Source: Paracoccus homiensis
GTDB taxonomy: Bacteria > Pseudomonadota > Alphaproteobacteria > Rhodobacterales > Rhodobacteraceae
Assembly: GCF_900111675.1 (NCBI RefSeq)
Contig: NZ_FOHO01000012.1
Coordinates: 1 to 64,000 of the forward strand
DNA: 64,000 nt
Reading direction: 5' to 3'
Shown: positions 8,834 to 21,144 of the stretch, piece by piece
How the letters are laid out: the number at the start of each line of letters is the position of its first letter
Numbering within the stretch: position 1 is the first letter of the stretch
Position numbers and translations under genes: made by a program
The notes under the pieces: generated by a model
What the model saw: the letters and a program-made list of their open reading frames with translations, nothing else
The model's database searches: none
What the model was told of the DNA's origin: nothing

Positions 8834-10296
8834 ATGCCCTTGAACCTGATCACCGACGCTTGGATCCCCGTGACGCGCAGCGATGGCGGGGACAGGGTGA
8901 TCCGGCCCGATCAGATCGCCGAGCCGGGGGTGATCTTTCCCGACTGGCCGCGCGCCGATCTGAACATCGCCTGCCTGGAACTGCTGATCGGTCTGGTGTT
9001 TCTGGCCGACCCGCCCGAGGACGATATCGACTGGGCGGAACGCAGTGCCGACCCGGCACGGCTGCGGGCGAAGCTGGCGCCTTTTGCGCGGGCTTTCGAT
9101 CTGCTGGGCGAGGGGCCTCGGTTTCTGCAGGATCTCGAGGCGCTGGAGGGTGAGGCCTCCGGCCCGGATATGCTGTTCATCGATTCCGCGGGCGGCAATA
9201 CGGCGCGCAACAATGCCGATCTGATGGTGCGGCGGGGCCGGTATCCGGCGCTGGATCTGCCGATGGCGGCGATGGCGCTTTATACGTTGCAGGCTCATGC
9301 GCCCTCGGGCGGGGCGGGGAACCGGACCTCGATGCGGGGCGGCGGGCCGATGGTGACGCTGGTCGATTCGGGCAGGGGTCGCTTGTGGGATCTGGTCTGG
9401 GCGAATGTGCCCGAGGGTCGCGCAGCGGATATCGATGCGTTGCCGTGGATGCGGGACACGGTCACATCGCAGAAGGGGGCGCAGATCCACCCCGCCGCCG
9501 CCCATCCCGCCGAGGCGTTTTTCGGGATGCCGCGTCGGTTGCGGCTGCTGGGCGGGGATGCCGTCACCGGCGTGATCCAGAAGCCGTGGGGAACGAATTA
9601 CGCCGGTTGGGTTCATCCGCTGACGCCCGCCTATCGGGTGAAGGAGGGGGCCGAGCTGCTGCCCCTGCATCCGCGCGCGGGGGCCTTTGGCTATCGCAAC
9701 TGGCTGGGCGTCGTGGTTGAGATGCCGGGCGACGAGGCCGATCTGCGTCGCCGCTCCGCCTGTCTGGACAGCTACGAGCGGCGGGTTCTGCCGCGCGACC
9801 GGGCCGGGGCCAGCGTGATCGTGGCGGGCTGGTCGATGGACAACATGAAGCCGCGCGATTTCGTCTGGTCTCGGCAGCCGGTTCTGCCGGAGGTCGATCA
9901 GAAGACGCTGATCGCGATGATCCAGTCGGCCGAGGTGTTCGGCGGTGCCTTGCGCGGGGCGCTGAAGGGGGTCGCTGGCGAGGGGTCGGCGCTGGATGCG
10001 CTGCGCGAGGAGTTCTTCGTCGAGACTCAGGCGGATTTCGAGATTGCGCTGGCGGGGTTGCTGCGCGGTCGGGCGGTGGCTGCGGATTGGGTGGCGACCA
10101 TGGCGCGGGTGGCCCTCGCGATCTTCGACCGGCAGGCGCTGCCGGGGCTGGACCGGCGCCCGCCCGAGGCGATGGAGCGGATCATCCGGGCGCGTGACGG
10201 GCTGCGTGCGGTTCTGGCCGGGTGGCGCAAGCCCGGCTCGGACGTGTTTCTGCGGCTGGGGCTGGAGCCTGCGGCGCGGGCGAAAGGGGAGGCGGC

Positions 10297-10300
<4 letters not shown>
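8834..10300 (+). CDS. casA: Cascade large subunit CasA (Cse1/Cas8e)
   Basis: A 488-residue type I-E large subunit that recognises the PAM and recruits Cas3. Family features include LNLITDAWIPV at the N-terminus, ARNNADLMV, and KPWGTNYAGWVHPLTPAYR in the middle. The C-terminus is a helical bundle. It begins 60 bp after cas3, the only real gap in the operon until cas6e-cas1, and its stop overlaps casB by ATGA coupling. Confidence 0.94.
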
Positions 10301-12578
<2,278 letters not shown>

Positions 12579-12582
<4 letters not shown>

Positions 12583-13313
12583 GCCTGTATCTGTCGCGCG
12601 CCACCCTGTCGCGCAGCCCCGCCACCACTGCGCTGAAGGCGCTGATCGACCCGCCCGAGGCGCGCGGGGTGGGGCTGCATGACCCGGACCGGGGTCGGGT
12701 CATGGACGCCCATCACCGGCTGATCTGGTCGCTATTCGCGGGCGATGCCAGTGCCGAACGCGATTTTCTGTGGCGGTCCGAAGGCAAGGGCCGGTTCCTG
12801 ATCCTGTCGCCGCGCCCGCCCGCCCCAGACGGGGCGGGGCTGTTCGATCCGCCTGAGATCAAGCCTTTCGCGCCCGATCTGCGGGCGGGCGACCGGCTGG
12901 GTTTCGTGCTGCGCGCCAATGCCACGCGGACCCGCAAATTGGGCGCCCAAGTGCGCGGGCAGCGGGTCGATGTGGTCATGGACGCGCTGCACGGTCTTCC
13001 CTCGGGCAAGGACAGCGATGCGCGGCGGGTGGCGCGGATGGATGCCGCGACAGATGCCGGGCGCGACTGGCTGGCGCGGCAGGGTGCGCGCGCGGGCTTC
13101 GATCTGCTGGATTTCGCCGCCGCCGACTATTCGGTCGTGCCGCTGCCGGATCATCGCGGCAAAAGGCGCGGACAGCCGCAATTCGGCATCATCGAGATGG
13201 CGGGCCGCCTGCGCATCACCGCGCCTGCGGATTTCGTGGCGCAGATGGCGCAGGGTTTCGGGCGGGCCAAGGCCTTTGGCTGCGGGCTGATGCTGGTCCG
13301 CCGCGCGCCATGA
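12579..13313 (+). CDS. casE: CRISPR RNA endoribonuclease CasE (Cas6e)
   Basis: A 244-residue Cas6e that cuts pre-crRNA at the base of the repeat hairpin and stays bound to the 3' handle. The N-terminal AHHRLIWSLFAGD holds the conserved histidine. The C-terminal glycine-rich loop GFGRAKAFGCGLMLV is characteristic. It overlaps casD by four bases. Its substrate would be the palindromic repeats of the array at 14616-15010. Confidence 0.94.
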
Positions 13314-13326
13314 TCGGGGGGCAGGT

Positions 13327-14537
<1,211 letters not shown>

Positions 14538-14615
14538 GGTGCTGCGAGAGCCGGACATTTCGGTAGGGCAGGCGACATCGTGAATATCGTTTTTAGCCAA
14601 TGACTTCTAAGAAGT
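14538..14615 (+). promoter_or_regulatory. CRISPR leader
   Basis: The 78 bp between cas2 and repeat 1 hold an AT-richer stretch (about 14579-14613) in otherwise GC-rich DNA. The repeat variants (see the array) show that this is the growing end. I see no convincing full IHF consensus. Confidence 0.6.
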
Positions 14616-15010
14616 CTGTTCCCCGCACGTGCGGGGATGAATCGCCTGAACTGTCGCAGCTTTGGCCGGGGCACTACTGTTCCCCGCACGTGCGGGGATG
14701 AATCGGCGCACAGCACCCGACGCAAAAACCTATATCACTGTTCCCCGCACGTGCGGGGATGAATCGCCTGTATGCGAACAACCTGGCGTTGGCAGCGGCT
14801 GTTCCCCGCACGTGCGGGGATGAACCGTATCGCGGCCAGCCGTGTTCAGATCCTTGCCCCTGTTCCCCGCACGTGCGGGGATGAACCGATAGAAACCGTG
14901 GCTATACTGCGACGGGGGCACTGTTCCCCGCACGTGCGGGGATGAACCGTGGACGACCAAGGACGCGCCGCAATACATCGACTGTTCCCCGCACGTGCGG
15001 GGATGAACGC
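14616..15010 (+). CRISPR. Type I-E CRISPR array, 7 repeats and 6 spacers
   Basis: 29-bp repeats start at 14616, 14677, 14738, 14799, 14860, 14921 and 14982, an exact 61-bp period with six 32-bp spacers. The repeat centre CCCCGCACGTGCGGGG is a perfect 16-bp palindrome, the hairpin Cas6e would bind. Repeats 1-3 end GATGAATCG, repeats 4-6 end GATGAACCG, and repeat 7 ends GATGAACGC. The shared variant next to cas2 marks the leader-proximal, newest repeats; the last repeat is broken by an IS fragment. Spacer targets are unknown; I saw no match inside this window. Confidence 0.98.
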
Positions 15011-15120
15011 CTTCTGCGCCTCCGTGAACTTCGATGCCTTCATGCTTTGCCGCTCCTCTCCCAGCCAGGAAAGCTTAGCCGGAAACTCCAGCTTAGAAAG
15101 GTCCAAGTTTTAGGGGGCAG
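15005..15120 (-). mobile_element. IS3-family 5' fragment fused to the CRISPR array end
   Basis: Read on the minus strand, MKASKFTEAQKAF (15043 down to 15005) is the start of an IS3-family OrfA. Its upstream part runs to a likely element end near 15120 (TGCCCCCTAAAACTTGGACC). Everything after codon 13 is missing and is replaced by the CRISPR array. The junction falls on GATGAA, shared by the repeat end and the reversed transposase codons for Phe-Ile, so a deletion at short homology is likely. Confidence 0.65.
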
Positions 15121-15165
15121 AGCATAATCATTGGACCAGAAACTCTCCGGTAAACCCGGGGCGGT

Positions 15166-16164
15166 TCAGCTTAGAAATCGCGCGGTGTCCAGCCCTGCCT
15201 TGATGATGTAAGGTGGTAGGTTGAGAGAGTAGTGCCCGCAGTTCACTCTGGTAACCCTCGACCGAGCGCCCGAGCGGTCCAGTTTGGAGATCAGACTCTC
15301 TGACAAAGCGGGCAGCACAACCCTGTCTCGTTTGGCTAGCAGTAATTGCAGTTCGAGACTTGGGCGGGCCAGTTTATCTACGTAATTGTCAAGACTGATG
15401 GGCGCCCAAGCACGGCGAAGCTCGTGTAGATCAATTTCGCCTTCAAAGCTCGCGCGAATGTGGCGCGTTGCACTGCCAGTCCACACCATATCGGCTAGGC
15501 TGCCAGCAGAGAGAAACAAGGCCGCTTTCGTGACCGTGGGATCGTGGGCCGCGATAAGGCCAGCTACCCAAGACCCCAAGCTGATACCGAGAACAGAAAG
15601 TTTTTTGTATCCGCGCAGTTGCAGAATGGCGATTAGCTGCCGTCCGTCCAACACAGCTTGGCGCACGGACCGGATTGTGAGTCCAAGATTTGCGCTTAGC
15701 ATGTAGTCGGCGTGCGTAGAGCCTGGACGGTTACGTTCAAGGTGGTACGGCATGGCAATCTCAACAACCGTGAGGCCATGCCACGCAAAAAATCGGGCAA
15801 GTTGGGGGTTGCGGGAGGTCGCATTCCAGTGATGGAAGACGACCAGTGCATGATCGGATGACCTGGCTTCCGTAACTTTGGCCCAAACCGTGTTGTTTTC
15901 GGAGGTCTCGGTGAAAACTCTCGATGGGAAGCTGATCCAGCCGCCTTCCCAGCTCGTCGCTGCGACCTCATCATCCAGGCGATAGAAAGAGGACGAGTCT
16001 TCGACGGCCCTAGCGGCTATTGCGCCAAATTCGGCTAGGGTGGTCACACTCTCGGCCTCTGGAAAGGCTAGGTCTCTGCGGAGGTTCAGCTCCACCCTTT
16101 TCTTTCCAGCAGCACTGCGTTGCCCGCGGCGCTCGTCCCACCGGTCCAGCAACCTAAAATACAT
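15166..16164 (-). CDS. Alpha/beta hydrolase family protein
   Basis: A 332-residue protein with an alpha/beta-hydrolase pattern. LSVLGISLGSWVAGLIAA holds the G-x-S-x-G nucleophile elbow at mid-length, ALVVFHHWNA is a likely oxyanion region, and VNCGHYSLNLPPYI carries a C-terminal histidine. MPYHLERNRPG recalls ABHD18/DUF2048-like hydrolases, but the substrate is unknown. ATG 16164 (MYFRLLD) lies 11 bases inside the end of the upstream membrane-protein gene, so the two are co-transcribed and probably act together. No signal peptide. Confidence 0.75.
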   Translation of the reverse strand: MYFRLLDRWDERRGQRSAAGKKRVELNLRRDLAFPEAESVTTLAEFGAIAARAVEDSSSFYRLDDEVAATSWEGGWISFPSRVFTETSENNTVWAKVTEARSSDHALVVFHHWNATSRNPQLARFFAWHGLTVVEIAMPYHLERNRPGSTHADYMLSANLGLTIRSVRQAVLDGRQLIAILQLRGYKKLSVLGISLGSWVAGLIAAHDPTVTKAALFLSAGSLADMVWTGSATRHIRASFEGEIDLHELRRAWAPISLDNYVDKLARPSLELQLLLAKRDRVVLPALSESLISKLDRSGARSRVTRVNCGHYSLNLPPYIIKAGLDTARFLS

Positions 16165-17782
16165 GCAGACAATCCTCTCGCCGCTTGTAATGACCGCTGA
16201 AGTTAGGATCGAAAAAACCATAAATGGCGACCGCGATCGCGAATGCCAGCAAAATCGAGGAGCCAGCCGCGACGCCGATTAGCAGGTAGGCAAGGGCAAG
16301 AAACAGTATCGCGGTCGTGGGTCTCGCCAAAGGCACATGAAAAGGCGCGGTTAAGCCAATGCGGATGACAGCGTACAGATAGACCGCAACCGCCAAAAGA
16401 GCCACCAAGAGGCTCGTGAAATGGGTTGGCATACTGTAGTCGCCCCAGTCCACTTGGGCTCCGAGGCTGGTCATAACCGACCGGGCATCCGAGGTGAGCC
16501 ATTGCCAGATGTTCGGGGCGGCTGTGACGACATACAGACTCTGTAGTTTCATGCACATTGCGACTAGAAGCCCGGAGAGCGATGCACGGACTATCCCTCG
16601 TATGATACTCGAACCCGCAGCCTGTACTTTTTTTAAAGGTACTGCTTTGGGCTGCTTTTCTAGAGTCCTGCCGATATGTGTGAAGTCATCGACCAGATTG
16701 CACAGCAGGATGAGGCCCGCGATAAACAGGTAGAAACACAAGCTCATGTAAAGATACGCAGCGCCAGTGAACAAGGCCTGGTTGACGAACCCAAATTTGT
16801 CCGGCTGAACGAAGGCCAAAGATCCCCAATCTATAGCAATCGCGCCGGCACCATCCAGGACCGGACGCAGACGAACACTTACCCACTGAAAGATTCCCGC
16901 GAAACCGAGACAGAGGATGAAAGCGACCCAATAGGTATAAGATGATGCCTCGACCCGACTCATCCAGCCATCGGGGATATCATGCTCGCTGAGTTGGGAT
17001 AGCAGTCCGGCGCGGTTCTCGTTCTTCCAAGTTGTCACCTGATCGGCCACAAAAGCGAAGAAGATGGGCATGAAGATCAGGAAAACGAAGGTCCAGTTTG
17101 GTGCCCAAAGGAACCCAACCTGCTTGCTGATACCATCACTGCGAACGTAAGTGATGCTGTGGATCGACAGGAAGTAGGAGATGAATTGCAGTGCGATAGC
17201 ACCTGCAAAAACCGAAGCCGGCAAGTTGAGAGGGGATCCGTGACTGAAGATTGCCTCCGAGACGCGAGCGAGGCTGAGCCCCTCGTGGGGGTCATCACCC
17301 TGGTGGATCATTATAGGGCTGTTGTCCTCTGACCGTTCGTCGCGTTCCGCTTTGCTCTCTGTATCCTGCAGTTGACGGGCCTGGCGACGGGTCGTCAGGC
17401 GGGCTTGCGACTTTATCAATGCGGCTTGCCACGCGCTCGCTCCTTCCGGGTCATTGCAGCCAAGAACCCTTGCAAGCCACCGGATATTAGTTGTGCTTAT
17501 CCCCTTCTCATTGTCCTTGAACCAGAGCTGAACTGTCCGCAGCTCGACCCCGTTACGGTTAGGGCCGATCTGTGAAATCGCCTCAGCCAGCAACTCCGGT
17601 GTCCATGGCCCTTGCGGACACCCGTCGTTATCGACGGGGCGGCCGATGCCAGCTGCCGCAACGCGCATGAAGAGCGACTTGAAATCGTCGTCACTATCCT
17701 CAGGAAGAGAAAAATATTTTCCGTTTTTTATCAATGCTATATCAATCCAAATTTCGTCTGATTTCGCCCCGCTTCGTATCAT
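16154..17782 (-). CDS. Multi-pass membrane protein with N-terminal HTH-like domain
   Basis: A 542-residue protein. Residues about 55-140 look like a DNA-binding-type helical domain (ELRTVQLWFKDNEKGISTTN, IRWLARVLGC), followed by a charged linker and at least seven hydrophobic segments (for example SVFAGAIALQFISYFLSI, FVFLIFMPIFFAFVADQV, AILFLALAYLLIGVAAG). It resembles proteins deposited as RcgA-family putative transporters; that label is recollection. The helix-turn-helix-like part on a membrane protein suggests a sensor or regulator as much as a carrier. Upstream and overlapping partner of the hydrolase gene. Confidence 0.65.
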   Translation of the reverse strand: MIRSGAKSDEIWIDIALIKNGKYFSLPEDSDDDFKSLFMRVAAAGIGRPVDNDGCPQGPWTPELLAEAISQIGPNRNGVELRTVQLWFKDNEKGISTTNIRWLARVLGCNDPEGASAWQAALIKSQARLTTRRQARQLQDTESKAERDERSEDNSPIMIHQGDDPHEGLSLARVSEAIFSHGSPLNLPASVFAGAIALQFISYFLSIHSITYVRSDGISKQVGFLWAPNWTFVFLIFMPIFFAFVADQVTTWKNENRAGLLSQLSEHDIPDGWMSRVEASSYTYWVAFILCLGFAGIFQWVSVRLRPVLDGAGAIAIDWGSLAFVQPDKFGFVNQALFTGAAYLYMSLCFYLFIAGLILLCNLVDDFTHIGRTLEKQPKAVPLKKVQAAGSSIIRGIVRASLSGLLVAMCMKLQSLYVVTAAPNIWQWLTSDARSVMTSLGAQVDWGDYSMPTHFTSLLVALLAVAVYLYAVIRIGLTAPFHVPLARPTTAILFLALAYLLIGVAAGSSILLAFAIAVAIYGFFDPNFSGHYKRREDCLHVF

Positions 17783-18144
17783 ATCGTGACATTACGTGCC
17801 AGCGAAGACAAAGCGAGTACCGAGGGCGCACAGATATACCTTTGCTGCTCGAAATCAGATTCGGACTGGCTCTAGATACTTAAGTTTGATGGGATAGCAT
17901 GATGAGGCACAGTGATCATACGACAAGACGCGAAGCCATTCTGACCCAGGCATGCCCTGAGGGCACCGGCGTTCGAGCACAGTACCGCTGGAACACGGGC
18001 GAAATCTCGCAGATCTCGGTTCCTGCCAATTTTAGCTTCGATCCTTCTGCTGCAGTGAGGCCGAAGGCATACGCACAATCGGGCATTGCCTCAGATGCAA
18101 AGGCAGAGTAATCGTAATACCTAAACGCTTTGCGGATAGGTATT
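17783..18144. other. Intergenic region without a supported gene
   Basis: About 360 bp between divergent genes. A 70-codon plus-strand frame (17899-18111) and an opposing minus frame overlap here; neither has a good ribosome site or a family signature. Promoters for both flanking genes should lie here. Confidence 0.5.
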
Positions 18145-18711
18145 ATGATTTTTAAACGCTTGCTGCGGCGATCTATCTTCAGCTTACTTGCTGGCTGCCT
18201 TCCTATAGCTATGGCTTCGGCTGCCGAGGCTTACCCTATCGACTGCGCGATCCTTCTTTGCCTTCCTGGAGGGTTCCCTGCGTCGGGTGAATGCTCAGCA
18301 GCGCGAGCAGAGGTGATCAGACGCATCACCCCGTGGCCGGTCGAGCCACCGCTACAGATCTGGAATTGCCCTATGGGCGGGTCATCTGGCGTTTTTTCCA
18401 TCCCAAGCGATCTTCCAGCCGAAGTCCGCGCCTATCGTGATGGGATTGAAGTCTGGCTTGTGTCGAAATCATCATACAGCACGGGCGATGGACGCGAAGT
18501 CTCTGCGTCTGCAATGCGTCACTTCTACGATGATGCTGGTAGTTTCCAAAACCAAAGCGTGTCGGTTTCATTGGTGCCAGGGTGGGTTGAAGGCCAAGCT
18601 AGAGAGCATACAGGAAACACTCTAGCCGGTGATCGCGGCAGCTTCCGCGCCGTCCTGATACGGTATCACGACTATGGGGAAACCGCCAATCATGTCTGGA
18701 TCGACTACTGA
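18145..18711 (+). CDS. Conserved secreted plasmid/ICE protein
   Basis: A 188-residue protein with a clear signal peptide (RLLRRSIFSLLAGCLPIAMA, cut after ASA). The mature start IDCAILLCLPGGFPASGECS and the segment RITPWPVEPPLQIWNCPM are a strongly conserved cysteine-containing signature seen in many alphaproteobacterial plasmid and ICE proteins of unknown function. ATG 18145 is preferred over an upstream TTG. Probably periplasmic or envelope-associated; a transfer role is possible but not shown. Confidence 0.7.
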   Translation: MIFKRLLRRSIFSLLAGCLPIAMASAAEAYPIDCAILLCLPGGFPASGECSAARAEVIRRITPWPVEPPLQIWNCPMGGSSGVFSIPSDLPAEVRAYRDGIEVWLVSKSSYSTGDGREVSASAMRHFYDDAGSFQNQSVSVSLVPGWVEGQAREHTGNTLAGDRGSFRAVLIRYHDYGETANHVWIDY

Positions 18712-18830
18712 TCATTGATCATGCACCCAGCTCTCCAGCAAGAGTAGCCGCACGACCTCACTAGTCGTGCGCAGCGCAATAAAGTCTCAAAGAGGAGCAT
18801 GAGAAGAATCAGACAGACCACCCAGAAATG

Positions 18831-18866
18831 AAAACCCCCCGCACGGGGTCCGCACGAGGGGGCTTT
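18831..18866. terminator. Bidirectional intrinsic terminator
   Basis: AAAACCCCCC and GGGGGCTTT flank a short stem-loop (18831-18865). The A-run upstream and T-run downstream allow termination in both directions after the secreted-protein gene. Confidence 0.6.
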
Positions 18867-19018
18867 GGGGTGTAACACAGGTTTGGCGACCTGCATTGCT
18901 CTAGGTGTTACGAGCATAGTTACTTTCCCAGCCCTGAAAATCAAGAGCAAAAACGCATCTGTGCGAACACAGAGCTGTTGCCTGCGGAACCTGTGCCTCA
19001 ACAAAAATGAGGACAGAG

Positions 19019-20272
19019 ATGGTATTTCAGAAGGCGGTGCATCCCGCCGCAACGCGGGCCTACCGCGACCCCGAATACAGACACCCGGCGCTGCCGGGCA
19101 ATATGCAGCGCGACAACTTCGCGATCATAGTCGAACGCGTGTCGCCGCGCCTTGGCGTGGGGCTGGCAGCGGCGCATGCCTTTGTGCGCCTGGCAGCAAT
19201 GACACGACCGAGCGACTGGACCAGCCAAGTCAGGACACCTTTCATCTACGCGGAAGCCGGCGAGGTCGCGAAGATGCTTGGTCTGTCCCAACCGCGGACC
19301 CGCGCAATCACCGCTGAGCTGGAGCGCGCCGGTCTGATCGAGCGACGCACCGCGGCCAATGGCAGTCGGTCGCGGGCGGCAGGAACCGGACTTTATTTTG
19401 GCGCAGCGATTGCGCGTGTCGACGAACTGATGGCCTTGGACGACCAGCTGACCGAAGAGCGACAGCGGGCAATCTTTCTGCGAGGCCAACGCAGCACGGC
19501 CAAGCGCTATCTAAAGCACACGCTGGAGCGCCTGTCCGAGATCAGCCCTTACTGTTCGGAAGCTGCCGCAATCCGGCAGGCGGCGGCAGCGTGGCCCTCG
19601 GCGGACCGGCTTCACCGGATGGACCTTGCAACACTTGCTGCGCATGTAGATGAGGCGGACCAACTGTGCAGAGCCGGGCTCGATCTTCTGGAAAAAAGGG
19701 AGAAAACAAGCGGTGGGCCGCTCGAAAACGAGCGGCCTTATATACAAGATACAACCAAAGAATCCTCAGTATCCTGTAACGAGCCAGTCGATATGCAGAG
19801 CGCGGGCAAACCCGCGCAAGATAAAATTCATGTCATGCCGCCTGACGGCGGCCCGAATTGCAATGAAAAAAATGTTGATGCCGCCAGCGGAGCGTTCAAG
19901 AGCGAATTTATCGCCCGGCTTGGACCACAGAGGCTCTTCAATCTCGCGTCACCGGAAATGCAGCTCTACCTGTGTGGACGCGCCGAGCCTGAATACCTGC
20001 GTTTCTATGATTTTGTCTGGGCTGCCGAGCGGCGGGTGCCTGAACTCGGGATCAGCCCCGACGCCTGGAACACGGCCCGCGAGGTGATGGGCGAGGATAG
20101 CGCCATGCTGTCGATCCTGATCCTCGATGCTCGTAAATCAGAGCCGGGGAACATTATTTTCAAGCCCGGCGGCTATTTGCGCGCCATGACCGACCGCTAT
20201 CGCCGGGGCGAGTTACATCTGATCCGCAGCCTGATCGGGCTCAGCGAACGCCAAAGGGCAGGTCACGGATAA
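19019..20272 (+). CDS. RepC-like solitary replication protein
   Basis: A 417-residue protein related to RepC but outside a repABC operon. The N-terminal winged helix reads EAGEVAKMLGLSQPRTRAIT and ELERAGLIERRTAANGSRSR. The C-terminal domain GISPDAWNTAREVMGEDSA and IIFKPGGYLRAMTDRYRRGE matches the RepC C-terminus. The middle is low-complexity and charged. ATG 19019 has AGGACAG before it; ATG 19007 is possible. It may be a second replication initiator or the copy-control gene of an integrated element. A neighbouring secreted gene starts on its stop codon. Confidence 0.7.
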   Translation: MVFQKAVHPAATRAYRDPEYRHPALPGNMQRDNFAIIVERVSPRLGVGLAAAHAFVRLAAMTRPSDWTSQVRTPFIYAEAGEVAKMLGLSQPRTRAITAELERAGLIERRTAANGSRSRAAGTGLYFGAAIARVDELMALDDQLTEERQRAIFLRGQRSTAKRYLKHTLERLSEISPYCSEAAAIRQAAAAWPSADRLHRMDLATLAAHVDEADQLCRAGLDLLEKREKTSGGPLENERPYIQDTTKESSVSCNEPVDMQSAGKPAQDKIHVMPPDGGPNCNEKNVDAASGAFKSEFIARLGPQRLFNLASPEMQLYLCGRAEPEYLRFYDFVWAAERRVPELGISPDAWNTAREVMGEDSAMLSILILDARKSEPGNIIFKPGGYLRAMTDRYRRGELHLIRSLIGLSERQRAGHG

Positions 20273-20592
20273 TGAAACCCGAAATTGCGGCCGCCGCGAT
20301 CCTGCTTCTGTTCATTCACCCGGCATTTGCGCAGGCACCGCTCTGCATCCCGCCGGAAGAGCCCTTCGTGCCGGCCGATGACGCAGTTTTCGGGGAATAT
20401 GGCGACCTGGTGGCAGAAGATTTCGAGCGGTATTTTTCGGAAGTCGGGCCCTACATCGCTTGCCTCGACGCCGCGCGGCAGGATGCCTTTGACCGTGCGC
20501 GAGAGGTTTCCGCACAGCACGAAGCGTTCTGGAAACGGGCCGACGAGATGGGACTGAAGGAAGAAGTTGCACCAGATGCTGACCCAGAGTGA
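20272..20592 (+). CDS. Small secreted hypothetical protein
   Basis: 106 residues with a signal peptide (IAAAAILLLFIHPAFAQA). The mature part has PLCIPPEEPFVPADD and YIACLDAARQDAFDRAREV with two cysteines, which could form a disulfide in the periplasm. Its ATG shares one base with the stop of the RepC-like gene, so it is coupled to it. No known function; proteins of this type occur in plasmid/ICE backbones. Confidence 0.6.
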   Translation: MKPEIAAAAILLLFIHPAFAQAPLCIPPEEPFVPADDAVFGEYGDLVAEDFERYFSEVGPYIACLDAARQDAFDRAREVSAQHEAFWKRADEMGLKEEVAPDADPE

Positions 20593-20653
20593 CTTTCCAG
20601 TCGATACCGGACCGGCGCTCGATCCTGATTGTCTCGCAGCCGGTTTCGACACC

Positions 20654-21049
20654 TTACCAATAGCGGCGGCATATGTTCCGCGTGATCATGATGCCGGCAA
20701 GATCCCTGCCATCCGGCAGGTTGCAACTGCCGATCCATCGGTCATGACTGCGCCGCCCATCGGTCCGACAGACAAGATAGGCCCCTTCGACCAGGCGTTG
20801 CATTTCGGTCTTCGCGCGCTGTCCGGCCGGTGTGTCCAGTTCGGCGCAATCGAGCGATCCGAAGCGAATGGCATGTCCGCCGACATCGATTGTGTCGCCG
20901 TCGCGCACATGTGTGACCGGACCTGCGATCTTTTCCGGGGCCAGGATGGGCACCAGCCACGGAACGTAGTCGGGAAATCGCTCCGCCGGGTTGATGGTGA
21001 CGATCGACAGCGCCAGGAAGCTGAGGACAATAAGAGCAGGGAACTTCAT
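20654..21049 (-). CDS. Thermonuclease-like (SNase-fold) protein
   Basis: 131 residues. After an N-terminal hydrophobic anchor (ALIVLSFLALSIVTI) comes an SNase/OB-fold core: VTHVRDGDTIDVGGHAIRFG, LDCAELDTPAGQRAK and RSHDRWIGSCNL, which place a calcium-binding Asp and the catalytic Arg-Glu-Arg equivalents. The ending RDLAGIMITRNICRRYW is typical of short proteobacterial thermonuclease-family proteins. Convergent with the small secreted gene. The final Arg is in a shortened context, so activity is uncertain. Confidence 0.75.
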   Translation of the reverse strand: MKFPALIVLSFLALSIVTINPAERFPDYVPWLVPILAPEKIAGPVTHVRDGDTIDVGGHAIRFGSLDCAELDTPAGQRAKTEMQRLVEGAYLVCRTDGRRSHDRWIGSCNLPDGRDLAGIMITRNICRRYW

Positions 21050-21144
21050 GCCACGGTTTCTAGCAGAAAATCGAGATTTGTTCACGTAATGTTTCCATCA
21101 TTCAATGCGAACATGGTAAACTCCAGCTGAAAGGAGAACGAGTT

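Noticed and set aside
14579-14615. IHF site in the CRISPR leader
   Set aside because: Only a weak partial match to the IHF consensus is present; not enough to annotate.
14730-14978. Minus-strand frame reading repeated SSPHVRGT / IPARAGN peptides
   Set aside because: This is translation of the CRISPR repeats, not a protein.
15011-15042. A seventh spacer matching an IS3 transposase
   Set aside because: The IS similarity continues past 32 bp to a likely element end near 15120 and no repeat follows, so it is an IS fragment and not a spacer.
17899-18111. 70-codon frame upstream of the secreted-protein gene
   Set aside because: An opposing frame overlaps it, there is no strong ribosome site, and no homology is recognised. 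Left as unsupported.
20567-21130. 187-codon plus-strand frame opposite the SNase-like gene
   Set aside because: The minus-strand protein has an anchor helix and recognisable nuclease motifs; the plus frame has none.
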